From Pedobacter suwonensis (GTDB lineage Bacteria; Bacteroidota; Bacteroidia; Sphingobacteriales; Sphingobacteriaceae): DNA of 58,136 nucleotides. How positions within the stretch are numbered: position 1 is the first letter of the stretch; each line of letters opens with the position of its first letter. The position numbers and the translations under genes were made by a program. The stretch lies in NCBI RefSeq assembly GCF_900111825.1, contig NZ_FOJM01000024.1, forward strand, positions 1-58,136. The letters are read 5' to 3'. Below, piece after piece: positions 1 through 8,824 of this stretch. Below the pieces are notes generated by a model. It was not told the DNA's origin, searched no databases, and saw nothing but the letters and a program-made list of their open reading frames with translations.

Positions 1-195
1 TTCGCTGCACTACCATTGACGTTATTTTGTAATTACCTATTAATGAGCAGAATGCGGCATCATGCATTTCCGTATAGCTAGGCCATAGCACCGTATCACC
101 GTTCTACTTAAAACCGGCCTAATAAATTTTTCGGACTGCACTGTTCTAGCCATAACACTGGCTTTAAAAGAAAAATTTTCAGCCGGCATTTTTTG

Positions 196-219
196 TTACT
201 TTTTGATGCCAAAAAGTAA
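196..219. repeat. Short hairpin in the leading non-coding stretch
   Basis: A perfect 9-bp inverted repeat, TTACTTTTT and AAAAAGTAA, with a 6-nt loop. It is followed by a G+C-rich tract of the kind dispersed between genes in Sphingobacteriaceae genomes. I see no gene in bases 1-353. Confidence 0.55.
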
Positions 220-353
220 GAGCCCTTCGGCGGCGGTGAGCCGAGGCAAGAATTGTGCGAAGGAAAAAACGTCAATCATATTGATTTTTATATCATAAAT
301 TATCCCTCAGGATGACAACACAAATGTTAATGAATTCCCCAATCTTCGACGCC

Positions 354-377
354 GTGGTCTGTGTCCCCACAGACCAC
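354..377. terminator. Palindrome at the 3' end of the amylase gene
   Basis: Arms GTGGTCTGTG and CACAGACCAC pair perfectly around the loop TCCC, 8 bases beyond the stop codon of the minus-strand amylase. The same palindrome recurs several times around 33.1-33.9 kb, again beside glycoside hydrolase stop codons. It can act as a stem-loop 3' end, but there is no long U tract, so a REP-like role is equally possible. Confidence 0.5.
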
Positions 378-385
378 AATATCTT

Positions 386-1873
386 CTATCCTACCTTCAA
401 CACCCACACCGAAACACTCCCCGCATTGCAATGAAACTCTGCGCAGCCATTTTCATCAATAATTACTTCCTGCTGGCGATAGCCCAAAGCATCAACAAAG
501 GTTTTACCGGCAAAGTGTTTACCAATTTCCATTTCTTTAAAGCCTTCTTCTCCCGTACTTAGCAATACAGCCAAGCCGCTATTTTCATGTTCTTCATCAC
601 CCGCACGGGTCCAGCCTACACAAACGCCATGGTCAAAATAATCACGTTGCTCGCCGTAGGCTAAGGCTGTACGAATTTTACTCATGGTTTCTACCGCAGG
701 AATGGCCACCAGTTCCACATGCACTTCATCCCCCTCTCTGTCCTTATCATCATAAATGCCCCCATAAAGATCAGGGAAGAACAAACACGGAATGCCCTGC
801 ATACGCAAGAGGATCATGGCATAGGCCAAAGGCCTGAACCAAAAATCGACATAAGATTCCAGCGCCTGTAAAGGTTGCGAATCATGATTATCGACAAAGG
901 TTACCGCCAGATCAGGTTTTACCTGCACCAGCGTGCCATCGAAAATGGTCCGCATATCAAATGATTCATCCTTACTGGCCAGGAAAAAATTATGGTGTAA
1001 CAACGAATCGAATATTTGGGTCCGCCCGCCGGTAATTTCAATATAGTTCAATTGTCCCGCTACATCCACCACATTCCAATCCTCAGCCACAATAAAAAAC
1101 TCGCGATTATATTTTTGATTCAGATGATCAATCCACTCTACAATAAAATCAGGATTAATGTGTTTAACAGCATCTAGCCTAAAACCATCCACTTTCGTGG
1201 TCTCTACGATCCACTCCCCCCAATATTTTAATTCTTCAACTACGGCCCGGTTACGGAAATCGATATCGTTGTACATCAGGTAATCATAATTACCAAATTC
1301 AGTAGAGGGAACTTCTTCAAAACCTTCGCCTAAATGGTTTTGGATCGAATAAATGGCCGTTTGTTTAATGTCCTCTGCCCAATCTACCCCGCTAAAACAT
1401 TCATGATTCCATATAAATTGAGAATATTTGCCCTGCCTGCCAGGAAAAGTAAATTTTGTCCAGGCTTCTATTTCGAAAACATCGCTGGTAAACTCATTTC
1501 TATCTTCAGGATTTACCGTTTTCACCGCTATTTTCTCCAGTTCATCGCCACCTGCTTTGTGGTTAAATACCACATCGGCCAGGGCGCCAATCCCATGCTC
1601 ATGTAAGGTTTCAATCGCTTTGATATATTCGTCTTTCGAGCCATATTTAGTATTTACACTTCCTTTCTGATCAAACTCTCCCAGATCAAAAAGATCGTAA
1701 ACGGAGTAACCCACATCGTAGGTAGCATTGTTCGATTTATAAGCCGGCGGCAACCACAGCGCAGTTATACCAATTTCTTTTAGGTGACCCGCTTCGGCAG
1801 CTACTTTAGTCCACAAATTTTGCTCTTCGTTATAATACCAATGGAAAAATTGGATAAGCGTTTGATTTTGCAT
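386..1873 (-). CDS. Alpha-amylase, GH13 cytoplasmic type
   Basis: Hydrolyses internal alpha-1,4 bonds of starch, glycogen or maltodextrins. The (beta/alpha)8 motifs are in order: DVVFNHK at 100-106, GFRLDAVKH at 230-238 with nucleophile Asp234, the acid/base Glu264 in VAEDWN, and FVDNHD at 326-331 with the transition-state Asp331. There is no signal peptide, and the 495-residue length and N-terminal QFFHWY motif match the liquefying/cytoplasmic GH13_5 type, so it probably works inside the cell on stored glycogen or imported oligosaccharides. It is transcribed alone, with a palindrome just after its stop. No maltose or Sus genes lie beside it. Confidence 0.93.
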   Translation of the reverse strand: MQNQTLIQFFHWYYNEEQNLWTKVAAEAGHLKEIGITALWLPPAYKSNNATYDVGYSVYDLFDLGEFDQKGSVNTKYGSKDEYIKAIETLHEHGIGALADVVFNHKAGGDELEKIAVKTVNPEDRNEFTSDVFEIEAWTKFTFPGRQGKYSQFIWNHECFSGVDWAEDIKQTAIYSIQNHLGEGFEEVPSTEFGNYDYLMYNDIDFRNRAVVEELKYWGEWIVETTKVDGFRLDAVKHINPDFIVEWIDHLNQKYNREFFIVAEDWNVVDVAGQLNYIEITGGRTQIFDSLLHHNFFLASKDESFDMRTIFDGTLVQVKPDLAVTFVDNHDSQPLQALESYVDFWFRPLAYAMILLRMQGIPCLFFPDLYGGIYDDKDREGDEVHVELVAIPAVETMSKIRTALAYGEQRDYFDHGVCVGWTRAGDEEHENSGLAVLLSTGEEGFKEMEIGKHFAGKTFVDALGYRQQEVIIDENGCAEFHCNAGSVSVWVLKVG

Positions 1874-2034
1874 TAATTAGATTTTTTGTAAAGGATAACA
1901 GGATACAAGATGAATTGTTTTTTAATCAACGTGTTGCAATTCTATCTCCCATTAATTTCGCAAATCACCGCAGAGGCAAAACAGTCAATCTGCGAGCGGT
2001 CTTCACCCTGAATTTATTGAGGAAACATCATTTC

Positions 2035-2095
2035 GTCATTGCGAGCTGAAGAAAGGGCATTGCGTTGGAGTGAAGCAATCTTTTTTGATTATAAA
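2035..2095. repeat. Dispersed intergenic repeat phrase
   Basis: Part of the 1.15-kb gap between the amylase and thioesterase genes. It holds a CGTCATTGCGAG phrase ending in GAAGCAATCT, a dispersed intergenic type common in Bacteroidota. I see no gene in the gap. Confidence 0.45.
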
Positions 2096-2304
2096 TTACA
2101 GAGCAGTTTATTTCGAATCGCTAATATCACGCTAATCTCGCAAAATCGCCGCAGAATTCTTATACTCCCGCAGATCAAATAGATTTTCGCAGATTGGATT
2201 ATTGTGTTTCGTCTCTAAAGTGCGCAATTAGTCTACCTTTTTGATTCATATTTTGCGCATTAGTTTCGGCACTATGCTATGCTTGCCTTGAGAAACCACA
2301 GCCT

Positions 2305-2555
2305 GGAGCGAAGAACGCCGTCAATCCCAAGTGGTGGAAAATCAAAAAACAGAAGCACTAAAGAAAAGCTAGCATTGCCAAGCCTTAAACGCAGTGGTTT
2401 TGTGTTCATAAACGACAATTAAGACCTCATGAAAAATTAGAACACAAAACGAAGCGCCGCTGTTTTTTGATGTGAGTGGGGCTGCGCGAAACCACCTTGC
2501 TGGATTGACAAAGCGCTTTGGGTACTTTGGCGCGTCAAAGTACCATGCCCCCGCG
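2305..2555. repeat. Dispersed repeat, inverted copy of the one at 14.6-14.8 kb
   Basis: Read on +, this block matches the reverse complement of about 14605-14835. Shared stretches include AACGCAGTGGTTTTGTG, AACACAAAACGAAG, and a GGATTGAC tract followed by GCGCTTTGGGTACTTTGG. Short open frames exist in both copies, but indels change the frame between them, so it is a DNA repeat and not a gene. Confidence 0.7.
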
Positions 2556-2621
2556 GCATAGAGCGGGAAAAATATTTTACGCAACTATAGTTTTCGGATT
2601 CTCGTGTTTTTAATAGCAGAA

Positions 2622-2650
2622 AAGATGCTGAAATAAATTCAGCATGACGA
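2622..2650. repeat. Short dispersed hairpin (ATGCTGAA/TTCAGCAT)
   Basis: The 8-bp arms ATGCTGAA and TTCAGCAT flank a 5-nt loop and are followed by GACGA. A degenerate relative follows near 2770-2800. It lies in non-coding DNA. Confidence 0.4.
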
Positions 2651-2849
2651 TCGCCTTAGAAATATGTACTAAAATAAATAATGGTTCATGTAAATGTGTT
2701 CACACGATAGGCACAGGCGGGGAATCTTAATGCGATGGAACGGCAACTAAATAAGTCCATACTAAAGCATTAAGATGCCCAGTCAAGCTGAGCATGACGA
2801 CTTCGTCTAGCCGAGGTATTGCTTTTAAAATATGTGCAAAAATTAATTA

Positions 2850-2911
2850 GCCACGGAAACACAGAAATCACGGAGCAGTAAAGTTTTCCGTGTTTTTCGT
2901 GCTTCCGTGGC
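2850..2911. repeat. Large imperfect inverted repeat
   Basis: Two arms of about 25 bases, beginning GCCACGGAAACACAG and ending GTGCTTCCGTGGC, pair with only a few mismatches around a loop of about 11 bases. It would fold into a long stem in DNA or RNA. It sits about 115 bases upstream of the thioesterase gene, beyond the promoter. Confidence 0.55.
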
Positions 2912-3011
2912 AAACATAACGCTTAGGCATGCGCAGATAGAGCAAGAATTCACAGAGAAAAGTTAAAAGCGATTTCCATGCGCTAGAATCTATTTCTAAT
3001 AACATTTTAAC

Positions 3012-3019
3012 TACTTTTG
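3012..3019 (+). promoter_or_regulatory. Bacteroidota -7 element for the thioesterase
   Basis: TACTTTTG matches the Bacteroidota -7 consensus TAnnTTTG and ends 7 bases before the ATG at 3027, implying a very short or absent leader. Confidence 0.55.
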
Positions 3020-3026
3020 CCTTTAA

Positions 3027-3548
3027 ATGAGTTTAAAAAAGAAATTTGCCAGAGAAAGTTTTACCATCATGAACGAATTGGTATTACCCAATGATACCAA
3101 TACCTTAAATAACCTGATGGGTGGGCGTTTGCTCCACTGGATGGATATTGCAGCGGCAATTTCGGCTCAAAAACACTGCAACCGCATCGTAGTTACCGCT
3201 TCGGTTGATAACGTTTCTTTTAAACAGCCCATTAAACTAGGAGATGTCATTACCATCGAAGCCAAAGTAACCCGGGCTTTTAATACCTCGGTTGAGGTGC
3301 GTTTAGATGTATGGGCAGAGAATATTCCGAGCGGTGCACGCCAGAAAAGTAACGAAGCTTATTATACCTTTGTTGCGGTTGATCAGAGCGCCCGTACCAT
3401 CCCAGTACCCGAACTGATACCGGAAACACCCGAAGAAATCGATTTATTTGATGGTGCCCTGCGCCGCCGGCAGTTACGCCTGGTTTTAGGCGGAAAAATG
3501 AGTCCTGATGAGGCCAGCGAACTCAAGGCACTTTTCTTTAAAGCGTAA
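3027..3548 (+). CDS. Acyl-CoA thioesterase, hotdog fold
   Basis: Hydrolyses acyl-CoA thioesters to free acid and CoA in the cytoplasm. At 173 residues it is one hotdog domain of the YciA/BACH type. The family motif runs PNDTNTLNNLMGG then LLHWMD at about 21-40, with the conserved Asn/Asp pair, followed by a helix with AAAISAQKH and a strand with FKQPIKLGD. A C-terminal charged tail of about 40 residues follows the hotdog core, as in many Bacteroidota members. It is single and followed by an antiporter gene 70 bases on. Substrate chain length cannot be read from sequence. Confidence 0.88.
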   Translation: MSLKKKFARESFTIMNELVLPNDTNTLNNLMGGRLLHWMDIAAAISAQKHCNRIVVTASVDNVSFKQPIKLGDVITIEAKVTRAFNTSVEVRLDVWAENIPSGARQKSNEAYYTFVAVDQSARTIPVPELIPETPEEIDLFDGALRRRQLRLVLGGKMSPDEASELKALFFKA

Positions 3549-3618
3549 TTTTTTTCAACAATTTCCTTTCAGCTTGGTTTGATTATTTTACATTAGTGTT
3601 TACCTTACGCTAAAAAAT

Positions 3619-4809
3619 ATGACAACTTACACCATACTTATTATTTTAAGCGGATTAGTTATTTTCTCTTATCTGTTTGATCTAGTGGCCAGTAAAACCA
3701 AGGTACCATCGGTTTTACTGCTGTTGTTACTGGGCATTGGCCTGCGTTTCCTGGTCGATTACCTTAAAATACAAACCTTTAATTTCCTCTCTATTTTACC
3801 CACGCTCGGTACCGTAGGTTTAATCCTCATTGTTTTTGAGGGTTCGCTGGAACTGAAATACGACCGCGAAAAAAATAAAATCATCAAAAGTGCTTTCTTC
3901 TCGGCACTGACCATTCTACTCGCCACAACATCCATCATCACGCTGATTATTTATCAGATTACGCATAAAGATTTATATACCTGTATTTCCAATGCCATTC
4001 CTTTTAGCGTCATAAGTTCGGCCATTGCCATACCCTCTGCTGCTGCACTGGGCAAGCAAGACCGCGAATTTGTCATTTATGAATCTTCCTTTTCCGATAT
4101 CCTCGGCATTATCATTTTCAACTTCGCCATTACCAACCACTCCATTACCACATCGGCCTTTATAGGCTTAGGCTTGAGCACTTTTTTAATTATTTTATTA
4201 TCGGCCATTGCCTGCGTGGTGCTGCTTTATGTAATGGGGAAACTGGTGCACCACATTAAATTCTTCCTCATTATTTCGATACTCATCCTGGTTTATGCCA
4301 TCGGGCAATCGTACCATTTATCGTCACTGGTGTTGATTTTGAGTACTGGCTTATTTCTGAACAATGCCGATACCATCCGGAATGCCTGGTTCAGGGGTGT
4401 ATTTTTGTATAAAAACCTTTCTGCAGATTTATCGCAGCTTTATCAGCTCTCTGCCGAAAGTGCTTTTATTTTGAGAACGTTTTTCTTTGTTATTTTTGGC
4501 TTTACCATGAACATTAGCGAGCTGAACGATAAGCCTGTACTCGCCAATGGTTTTTTCATTCTGCTAACCATCTTCGCCGTTCGGTTTTTCTTTTTAAAGG
4601 TATTTAAAAATGGCGCCCTTAGCCCGATCGGTTATATTGCGCCACGCGGTTTAATTAGTATTTTACTTTATTTTAACCTGCCTAAATCGCTCAAAATTGC
4701 AGAGGTTGGTCCTTCTTTCCTGTTTTTGGTGGTGTTGGGTACCAGCCTGGTGATGACTTTGGGTATTACCTTAAGTAAAAACAAGTCCGAAGAAACTGCT
4801 ACGGTTTAA
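3619..4809 (+). CDS. Cation:proton antiporter, CPA1/NhaP-like
   Basis: Exchanges Na+ or K+ for protons across the inner membrane. The 396-residue protein is almost wholly hydrophobic, with about 11-12 membrane segments. It carries the antiporter-core pattern IAIPSAAALGKQDREF then ESSFSDILG near residues 138-165, where the acidic residues of the ion site are expected. There is no long C-terminal regulatory domain. The gene overlaps the 3' end of the opposite-strand gene at 4799 by 11 bases, a tail-to-tail arrangement. Ion preference is not predictable here. Confidence 0.85.
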   Translation: MTTYTILIILSGLVIFSYLFDLVASKTKVPSVLLLLLLGIGLRFLVDYLKIQTFNFLSILPTLGTVGLILIVFEGSLELKYDREKNKIIKSAFFSALTILLATTSIITLIIYQITHKDLYTCISNAIPFSVISSAIAIPSAAALGKQDREFVIYESSFSDILGIIIFNFAITNHSITTSAFIGLGLSTFLIILLSAIACVVLLYVMGKLVHHIKFFLIISILILVYAIGQSYHLSSLVLILSTGLFLNNADTIRNAWFRGVFLYKNLSADLSQLYQLSAESAFILRTFFFVIFGFTMNISELNDKPVLANGFFILLTIFAVRFFFLKVFKNGALSPIGYIAPRGLISILLYFNLPKSLKIAEVGPSFLFLVVLGTSLVMTLGITLSKNKSEETATV

Positions 4810-5383
4810 ATGAAGCCGAAATTGCTTTTATTTTCTGTAGTTCGGTAGTGAGGTTGGTATTTTGCTGATAGTAAACCGAGAAATAATCAAGATCAGTTTT
4901 GTGCTGTGCATAATTGGCCGCATCGCCATTGATTTTAAAATTTGCAATACTTGGGTTAATGGCTTGTATAGGTGCAGCGATGATGTTACCGGTAATATTG
5001 ACTACGGTTGCAACAACATGTCCGCCTACCTCTTCGCCTAATGTCGGGTCTTTTTCGCCCCACTTCCGAACGATAGCGCCATCTGCCCGTTTTTCATAAT
5101 TATCGGCATTCCAGGGATCATATTTCAAAAACTGAATAATACTGGCTTCCTTTTTCGGAGTTCTGATTTTAATCGTCTTAATCTCGTCCACCGGTAAAGT
5201 AACGGGACTACCGTCAACAATCATTACTACACTGGCAGAATCTACTTTATACAGCACCCCCTTTACAACATCAGCTTTCGTTTTTACAATGGCAATGTAG
5301 GGCTTAATTCCCTGCGACCTGCTTTCGCTTACGACTAAACAAGCGGCCAGCGTGACGAGCATTGCAACAATTCTAAATTTCAT
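4799..5383 (-). CDS. Secreted protein of unknown function
   Basis: The 194-residue product starts with a signal peptide (MKFRIVAMLVTLAACLVV, likely cleaved near SRSQ). A short beta-rich part follows (GVLYKVDSASVVMIVDG then LPVDEIKTIKI, about 42-73), resembling the small beta repeats of Bacteroidota envelope proteins. A glycine/valine-rich stretch GGHVVATVVNITGNIIAAP near 120-138 could be a membrane hairpin. I do not recognise a named family. It is transcribed alone, convergent with the antiporter, and probably periplasmic or membrane-attached. Confidence 0.7.
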   Translation of the reverse strand: MKFRIVAMLVTLAACLVVSESRSQGIKPYIAIVKTKADVVKGVLYKVDSASVVMIVDGSPVTLPVDEIKTIKIRTPKKEASIIQFLKYDPWNADNYEKRADGAIVRKWGEKDPTLGEEVGGHVVATVVNITGNIIAAPIQAINPSIANFKINGDAANYAQHKTDLDYFSVYYQQNTNLTTELQKIKAISASFKP

Positions 5384-5400
5384 ATGGAAGATGTTAATTG

Positions 5401-5580
5401 TAGATAAAGCTATTCATAAAAACTGAAAATTGCTAACTGTAAACTGCCAATCGAAAACTGTAAACTGCCAACTGGAAACTTTAGAACGTACCATTGGGCG
5501 CTTAGCATGAAAACTCTCAACTCCAACCTCCCAACTCCAAACTTTATTGCCCTTTCTTTCAATAGACTCAAGACTTCCGA
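5401..5580. repeat. Low-complexity AACTG-rich tract
   Basis: Degenerate runs of AAACTGCCAACTG-like words followed by CCAACTCCAA-type words. Similar tracts stand at 27280-27320, 51470-51538 and 53440-53680. No coding signal is seen. Confidence 0.5.
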
Positions 5581-5600
5581 CTAAGGACTGAGGACTAATC

Positions 5601-6005
5601 CTAAGCGCTCATTTCCAATATCTTATCAAATTCATTAGCTTTAAGCGGCATTACCGATAAACGCCCCTGTCTGATTAACGAAATATCAGCCAAACTGGGT
5701 TCAGCTTTAATCTGCTCCAATGAAACCGGGTTCTTCAACGTTTCTACCGGAGCTAAATCTACCACTACCCAATTCGTATCATCAGTGGTGGGGTCCTGGT
5801 AAAACTCTTTTACTACTTTAGCAATACCCACTACGTTTTTACCCTCGTTGCTATGGTAAAAAAGCACCAGATCGCCCTCTTTCATGGCTTTTAGGTTATT
5901 ACGGGCCTGGTAATTACGCACACCATCCCAAAAGGTACGACCATCTTCATTGAATTTTTCCCAACTGTATTTAAAAGGCTCTGATTTGACTAACCAATGG
6001 TTCAT
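5601..6005 (-). CDS. EVE domain protein (PUA-like)
   Basis: A single 134-residue EVE domain, the PUA-like fold that recognises modified bases in nucleic acids. Visible family marks are the N-terminal MNHWLVKSEP, the W/F-rich WDGVRNYQARN at about 26-36 and GDLVLFYHSN at about 44-53. EVE proteins of this length are usually free-standing and often core genes in Bacteroidota; in some bacteria they are fused to restriction enzymes, which is not the case here. It stands alone between the secreted unknown and the start of the accessory region. The natural ligand is unknown. Confidence 0.92.
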   Translation of the reverse strand: MNHWLVKSEPFKYSWEKFNEDGRTFWDGVRNYQARNNLKAMKEGDLVLFYHSNEGKNVVGIAKVVKEFYQDPTTDDTNWVVVDLAPVETLKNPVSLEQIKAEPSLADISLIRQGRLSVMPLKANEFDKILEMSA

Positions 6006-6450
6006 GCTGCTTTGTATTTATTTCGATTATTTTATCCTCAAAACTAAGAAAAGGGAATGGATTAGGAAATAGGTTGGAGAGATAAGCTAACCATTAACAA
6101 GTTCATACTTAATTATGTGTAATTATGGTTTCCCGTATTGCAAGAAGATTTTATTAAAATACCTTTATGTTAATTTTTAAGATATCAATGCTAAATTAAA
6201 TCTATAGTGACACATACTGAATACATAATTGAATATGCCTTTGCGAAGCAATTAAAACCATTAGTAGGGAATCACAAATAGGAAGAAGTCAACTTGATGA
6301 TATATAGAATTTTACATACTTTTAAACCTAATTGATAAATACGCTACTCTTATTCGCCAATCTGCCTAATTCTGGGTAACTAAGCGCTACAGCATAGCAT
6401 TTATATCCTAGTTTCAAGAAAATAAACAAACCAATCATTGAATAACGATT
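6006..6450. other. Non-coding, AT-rich spacer
   Basis: About 445 bases at the boundary between core genes and the accessory region. I see no convincing open frame, RNA gene or repeat in it. Confidence 0.5.
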
Positions 6451-7164
6451 ATGAAAAAAACAATTACGTTTTTTATTGTACTAATGTCAGGCGTCAATAT
6501 TTATGCCCAGGAAAATATTGATTTATTGACATACGAAAACACCCAAGACATTAATTTCTTTAGTTCGATTAAAAATGGGGCGCAAGTAAAAGAGTATGTA
6601 ACAGTTAGTAAGAATAGTGTAAAGATAGGTGACACTTTAATATTAGGAACGCCTACTTCTCAAGAAGTGAACACCAGGACTTATTCCGGCAGTTATGGGA
6701 CCAAAGCAAGAGGTGGTGTGGCTCAATCGAGAAGTACGGCTAAAAAAACTTACGAATTCTTACAAATGGGCAGACCTGCTGGGTTTGGGAGTATTATGGC
6801 TGCTATGAATGGGGATGCGCAGAGTATGGCAGACAATAGTTTAAAAAATACTTCTGTAGTGGTCAATGAAATAAAAACATATCACAGGGGTAGTAAAAAT
6901 AAACCTTTGTATGTTGTTATGGTTTTAGGTGAAATAAATGGTAGAGCTTTTGGCATAAATAAGTATTTGAGTGTAATGGATACAGAGTTAGCTATTGAAT
7001 CTGGTGAAGTTTTATTAAAAAATAGAAAGATGACTAGAGATGAGGCTATTGCGAAACTAAAAGAGGCAAAAGAATTAATGGAAATTGATATGATGAGCAA
7101 GGAGGATTTTGAAAAACTAAAAAAAGAACTTGCTCCTATTATTACTGCTAAACCCCAAAACTAA
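6451..7164 (+). CDS. Secreted protein with SHOCT-like C-terminus
   Basis: Function unknown. A signal peptide (MKKTITFFIVLMSGVNIYA, cleaved before Q20) leads into a beta-rich middle with a Gly/Ser/Thr stretch near 76-95 and a strand pair LYVVMVLGEINGRAFGINKYL near 155-175. The last 45 residues, with EAIAKLKEAKELME then SKEDFEKLKKEL, resemble the short C-terminal SHOCT domain, thought to mediate oligomerisation. The gene is AT-rich compared with the core genes to its left and is followed at once by a palindromic element. It was probably gained with the accessory region. Confidence 0.72.
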   Translation: MKKTITFFIVLMSGVNIYAQENIDLLTYENTQDINFFSSIKNGAQVKEYVTVSKNSVKIGDTLILGTPTSQEVNTRTYSGSYGTKARGGVAQSRSTAKKTYEFLQMGRPAGFGSIMAAMNGDAQSMADNSLKNTSVVVNEIKTYHRGSKNKPLYVVMVLGEINGRAFGINKYLSVMDTELAIESGEVLLKNRKMTRDEAIAKLKEAKELMEIDMMSKEDFEKLKKELAPIITAKPQN

Positions 7165-7200
7165 CACTTACTATAATGGGATTTTTCAAGAGTTCATTTA

Positions 7201-7326
7201 CTAGCACAAGTTTTACTGTCTAGGCTATCGGACTGGATGACTCGTGCTTAGCAGAGATTTAAATGACGGATTTATTAAGCGCAATTCAGGCCAATGCTTA
7301 AGGCAACGGGCGCTAAGACTTAGGCC
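7201..7326. repeat. Palindromic MITE/REP-like element, copy 1 (degenerate)
   Basis: Starts CTAGCACAAG and ends GCGCTAAGACTTAGG. The left half carries GGCTATCGGACTGGATGACT and the right half the reversed words TCAGGCCAATGC then GGGCGCTAAGACTTA, so the two halves face each other as an inverted pair. The best-preserved copies are at 14916 and 22136. Confidence 0.65.
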
Positions 7327-7443
7327 ACAATAATGTTAAATCATCTCTGTTAAATGAAATCACGTTTTTAATTACAAATGTATATTAAAAAATTCGGACA
7401 AGGTTGAAGCTAATAACAAAACTTAAATATTAAAAAAATAATT

Positions 7444-7623
7444 ATGGAATGGTTTTTTGACGGAATAGGAACATCAATAATAACATTAATCATTGGGCTT
7501 TTAACTGGTGGAACGGTAGGTTACCGTATTGGTATAAAAAAGTCTTATAAAGTGAATCAAAAACAAACGGCAGGAAATAATGCATCGCAAATCCAAGTTG
7601 GGAGAGATTATGATGTTAAATAA
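7444..7623 (+). CDS. Small single-pass membrane protein coupled to LPO_1073-like gene
   Basis: A 59-residue protein. It starts MEWFFDGIGTS, followed by one membrane helix (about 11-28, with GLLTGGTVGY) and a basic stretch (IGIKKSYK). The C-terminus AGNNASQIQVGRDY repeats the pattern AGDNSNQLQ found at the N-terminus of the next protein. The stop codon overlaps the start of the next gene by 11 or 14 bases, so the two are translationally coupled. The N-terminus is likely outside or buried, with the Q-rich tail in the cytoplasm. Function unknown; it probably docks the partner at the membrane. Confidence 0.72.
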   Translation: MEWFFDGIGTSIITLIIGLLTGGTVGYRIGIKKSYKVNQKQTAGNNASQIQVGRDYDVK

Positions 7624-8719
7624 CAAAAATCAAAAAGCTGGAGACAATTCAAATCAATTACAGGCAGAAAGCATAATAGTTAACGTCGGCATTGATGAGA
7701 AACGTGCGCGAGAAATTTATCAAGAAATGAATTTGCAGTTGAGAAAGGATTATTCCCAAGAAGCCTTAACAATAGCAAACTCCAGAGTTAAAGAATTTGA
7801 AAACAGATTACTTCCTAAGATGGAAGCTGTTGATGGAGCTTTAGAAACGTTTGCAGACCCAAGTTTTCAGTTGTTACTTGTCGAAGCACAAAAGACAGCT
7901 GCTTCCACAGAAAGACCTGCTGATTATGATCTTTTAGCAGAACTACTTATACATAGGTTTCAAAAAGGTGAAAATAGGGTGGTAAGAGCTGGAATAAGTC
8001 GAGCCGTTGAGATAGTTGACGAAATTTCAGATGAAGCTTTACTAGGTTTAACCGTTTTTCATTCCATATCTAACTTTTTTCCTGCAAGCGGAGATATTCA
8101 CAAAGGACTAAATGTACTAAATGATTTATATGGTAAAATTTTTTACAACAGTCTCCCGACAGGAAATGAATGGCTTGACCATTTGGATATATTGGATGCT
8201 ATTCGAGTAAATTCTTTCGGCAATTTAAAAAAAATCAATCAGTATTATCCAGAAATGTTATCGGGCTATATAGATGTTGGCATTGAAAAAAATTCTGATA
8301 ATTATATAAAAGCTATTGAATTATTAAAGAATGCTCATTTACCTCAAAATATATTGGTAGAGCATTCTTTAAACGGCAATTTTGCTAGAATAAATGTTTC
8401 TGAAAAAAACCAAATAGATTCACTCACCTTACAACAACAGATAGTAGTTGATCAAAATACTTTTTTTGTTCCGATAGCATTAACAGAAGAGCAAAAAAAT
8501 GTAATAAAATCTATTTACAAACTTTACAAAAAAGACGAAACAATTAAGCAGAATAATATAAAGATATTTATGGCGGAATGGGATAAGTGGGAAAACTTGA
8601 AAACTTTGAGGGAATGGTGGGACAATATTAATGGCCTTATTCAAATTACTTCAGTTGGAAAAGTGTTAGCACATTCGAATGCTCAAAGATGTGATAAAAA
8701 TTTACCACCATTAACCTAG
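7610..8719 (+). CDS. LPO_1073/Vpar_1526-like protein
   Basis: About 369 residues, soluble, mostly helical, function undescribed. The first residues MMLNNKNQKAGDNSNQLQA match, from memory, the family NCBI names LPO_1073/Vpar_1526. The body begins with a helical stretch (DEKRAREIYQEMNLQLRKD, then ANSRVKEFENRLLPKM). ATGs at 7610 and 7613 both lie inside the end of the upstream small gene. A start at 7580 would put ten unrelated residues before the conserved motif, so it is rejected. The coupled membrane partner upstream and a GIY-YIG nuclease gene downstream suggest a defence-type or stress-type locus; that is inference. Confidence 0.72.
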   Translation: MMLNNKNQKAGDNSNQLQAESIIVNVGIDEKRAREIYQEMNLQLRKDYSQEALTIANSRVKEFENRLLPKMEAVDGALETFADPSFQLLLVEAQKTAASTERPADYDLLAELLIHRFQKGENRVVRAGISRAVEIVDEISDEALLGLTVFHSISNFFPASGDIHKGLNVLNDLYGKIFYNSLPTGNEWLDHLDILDAIRVNSFGNLKKINQYYPEMLSGYIDVGIEKNSDNYIKAIELLKNAHLPQNILVEHSLNGNFARINVSEKNQIDSLTLQQQIVVDQNTFFVPIALTEEQKNVIKSIYKLYKKDETIKQNNIKIFMAEWDKWENLKTLREWWDNINGLIQITSVGKVLAHSNAQRCDKNLPPLT

Positions 8720-8824
8720 TCCATATTTACTATTGGCAAAATAGATAAAATTGACTATATCATATATTAATTAAAAGCCAGTTATTAATGAAAAGCGTTA
8801 TTAGTTCATTAATTAACAAGAAGT

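Noticed and set aside
2369..2584. 71-codon frame on - with similarity to a frame at 14.5-14.8 kb
   Set aside because: The similarity is at DNA level; the frame shifts between the two copies, so this is a dispersed repeat and not a protein family.
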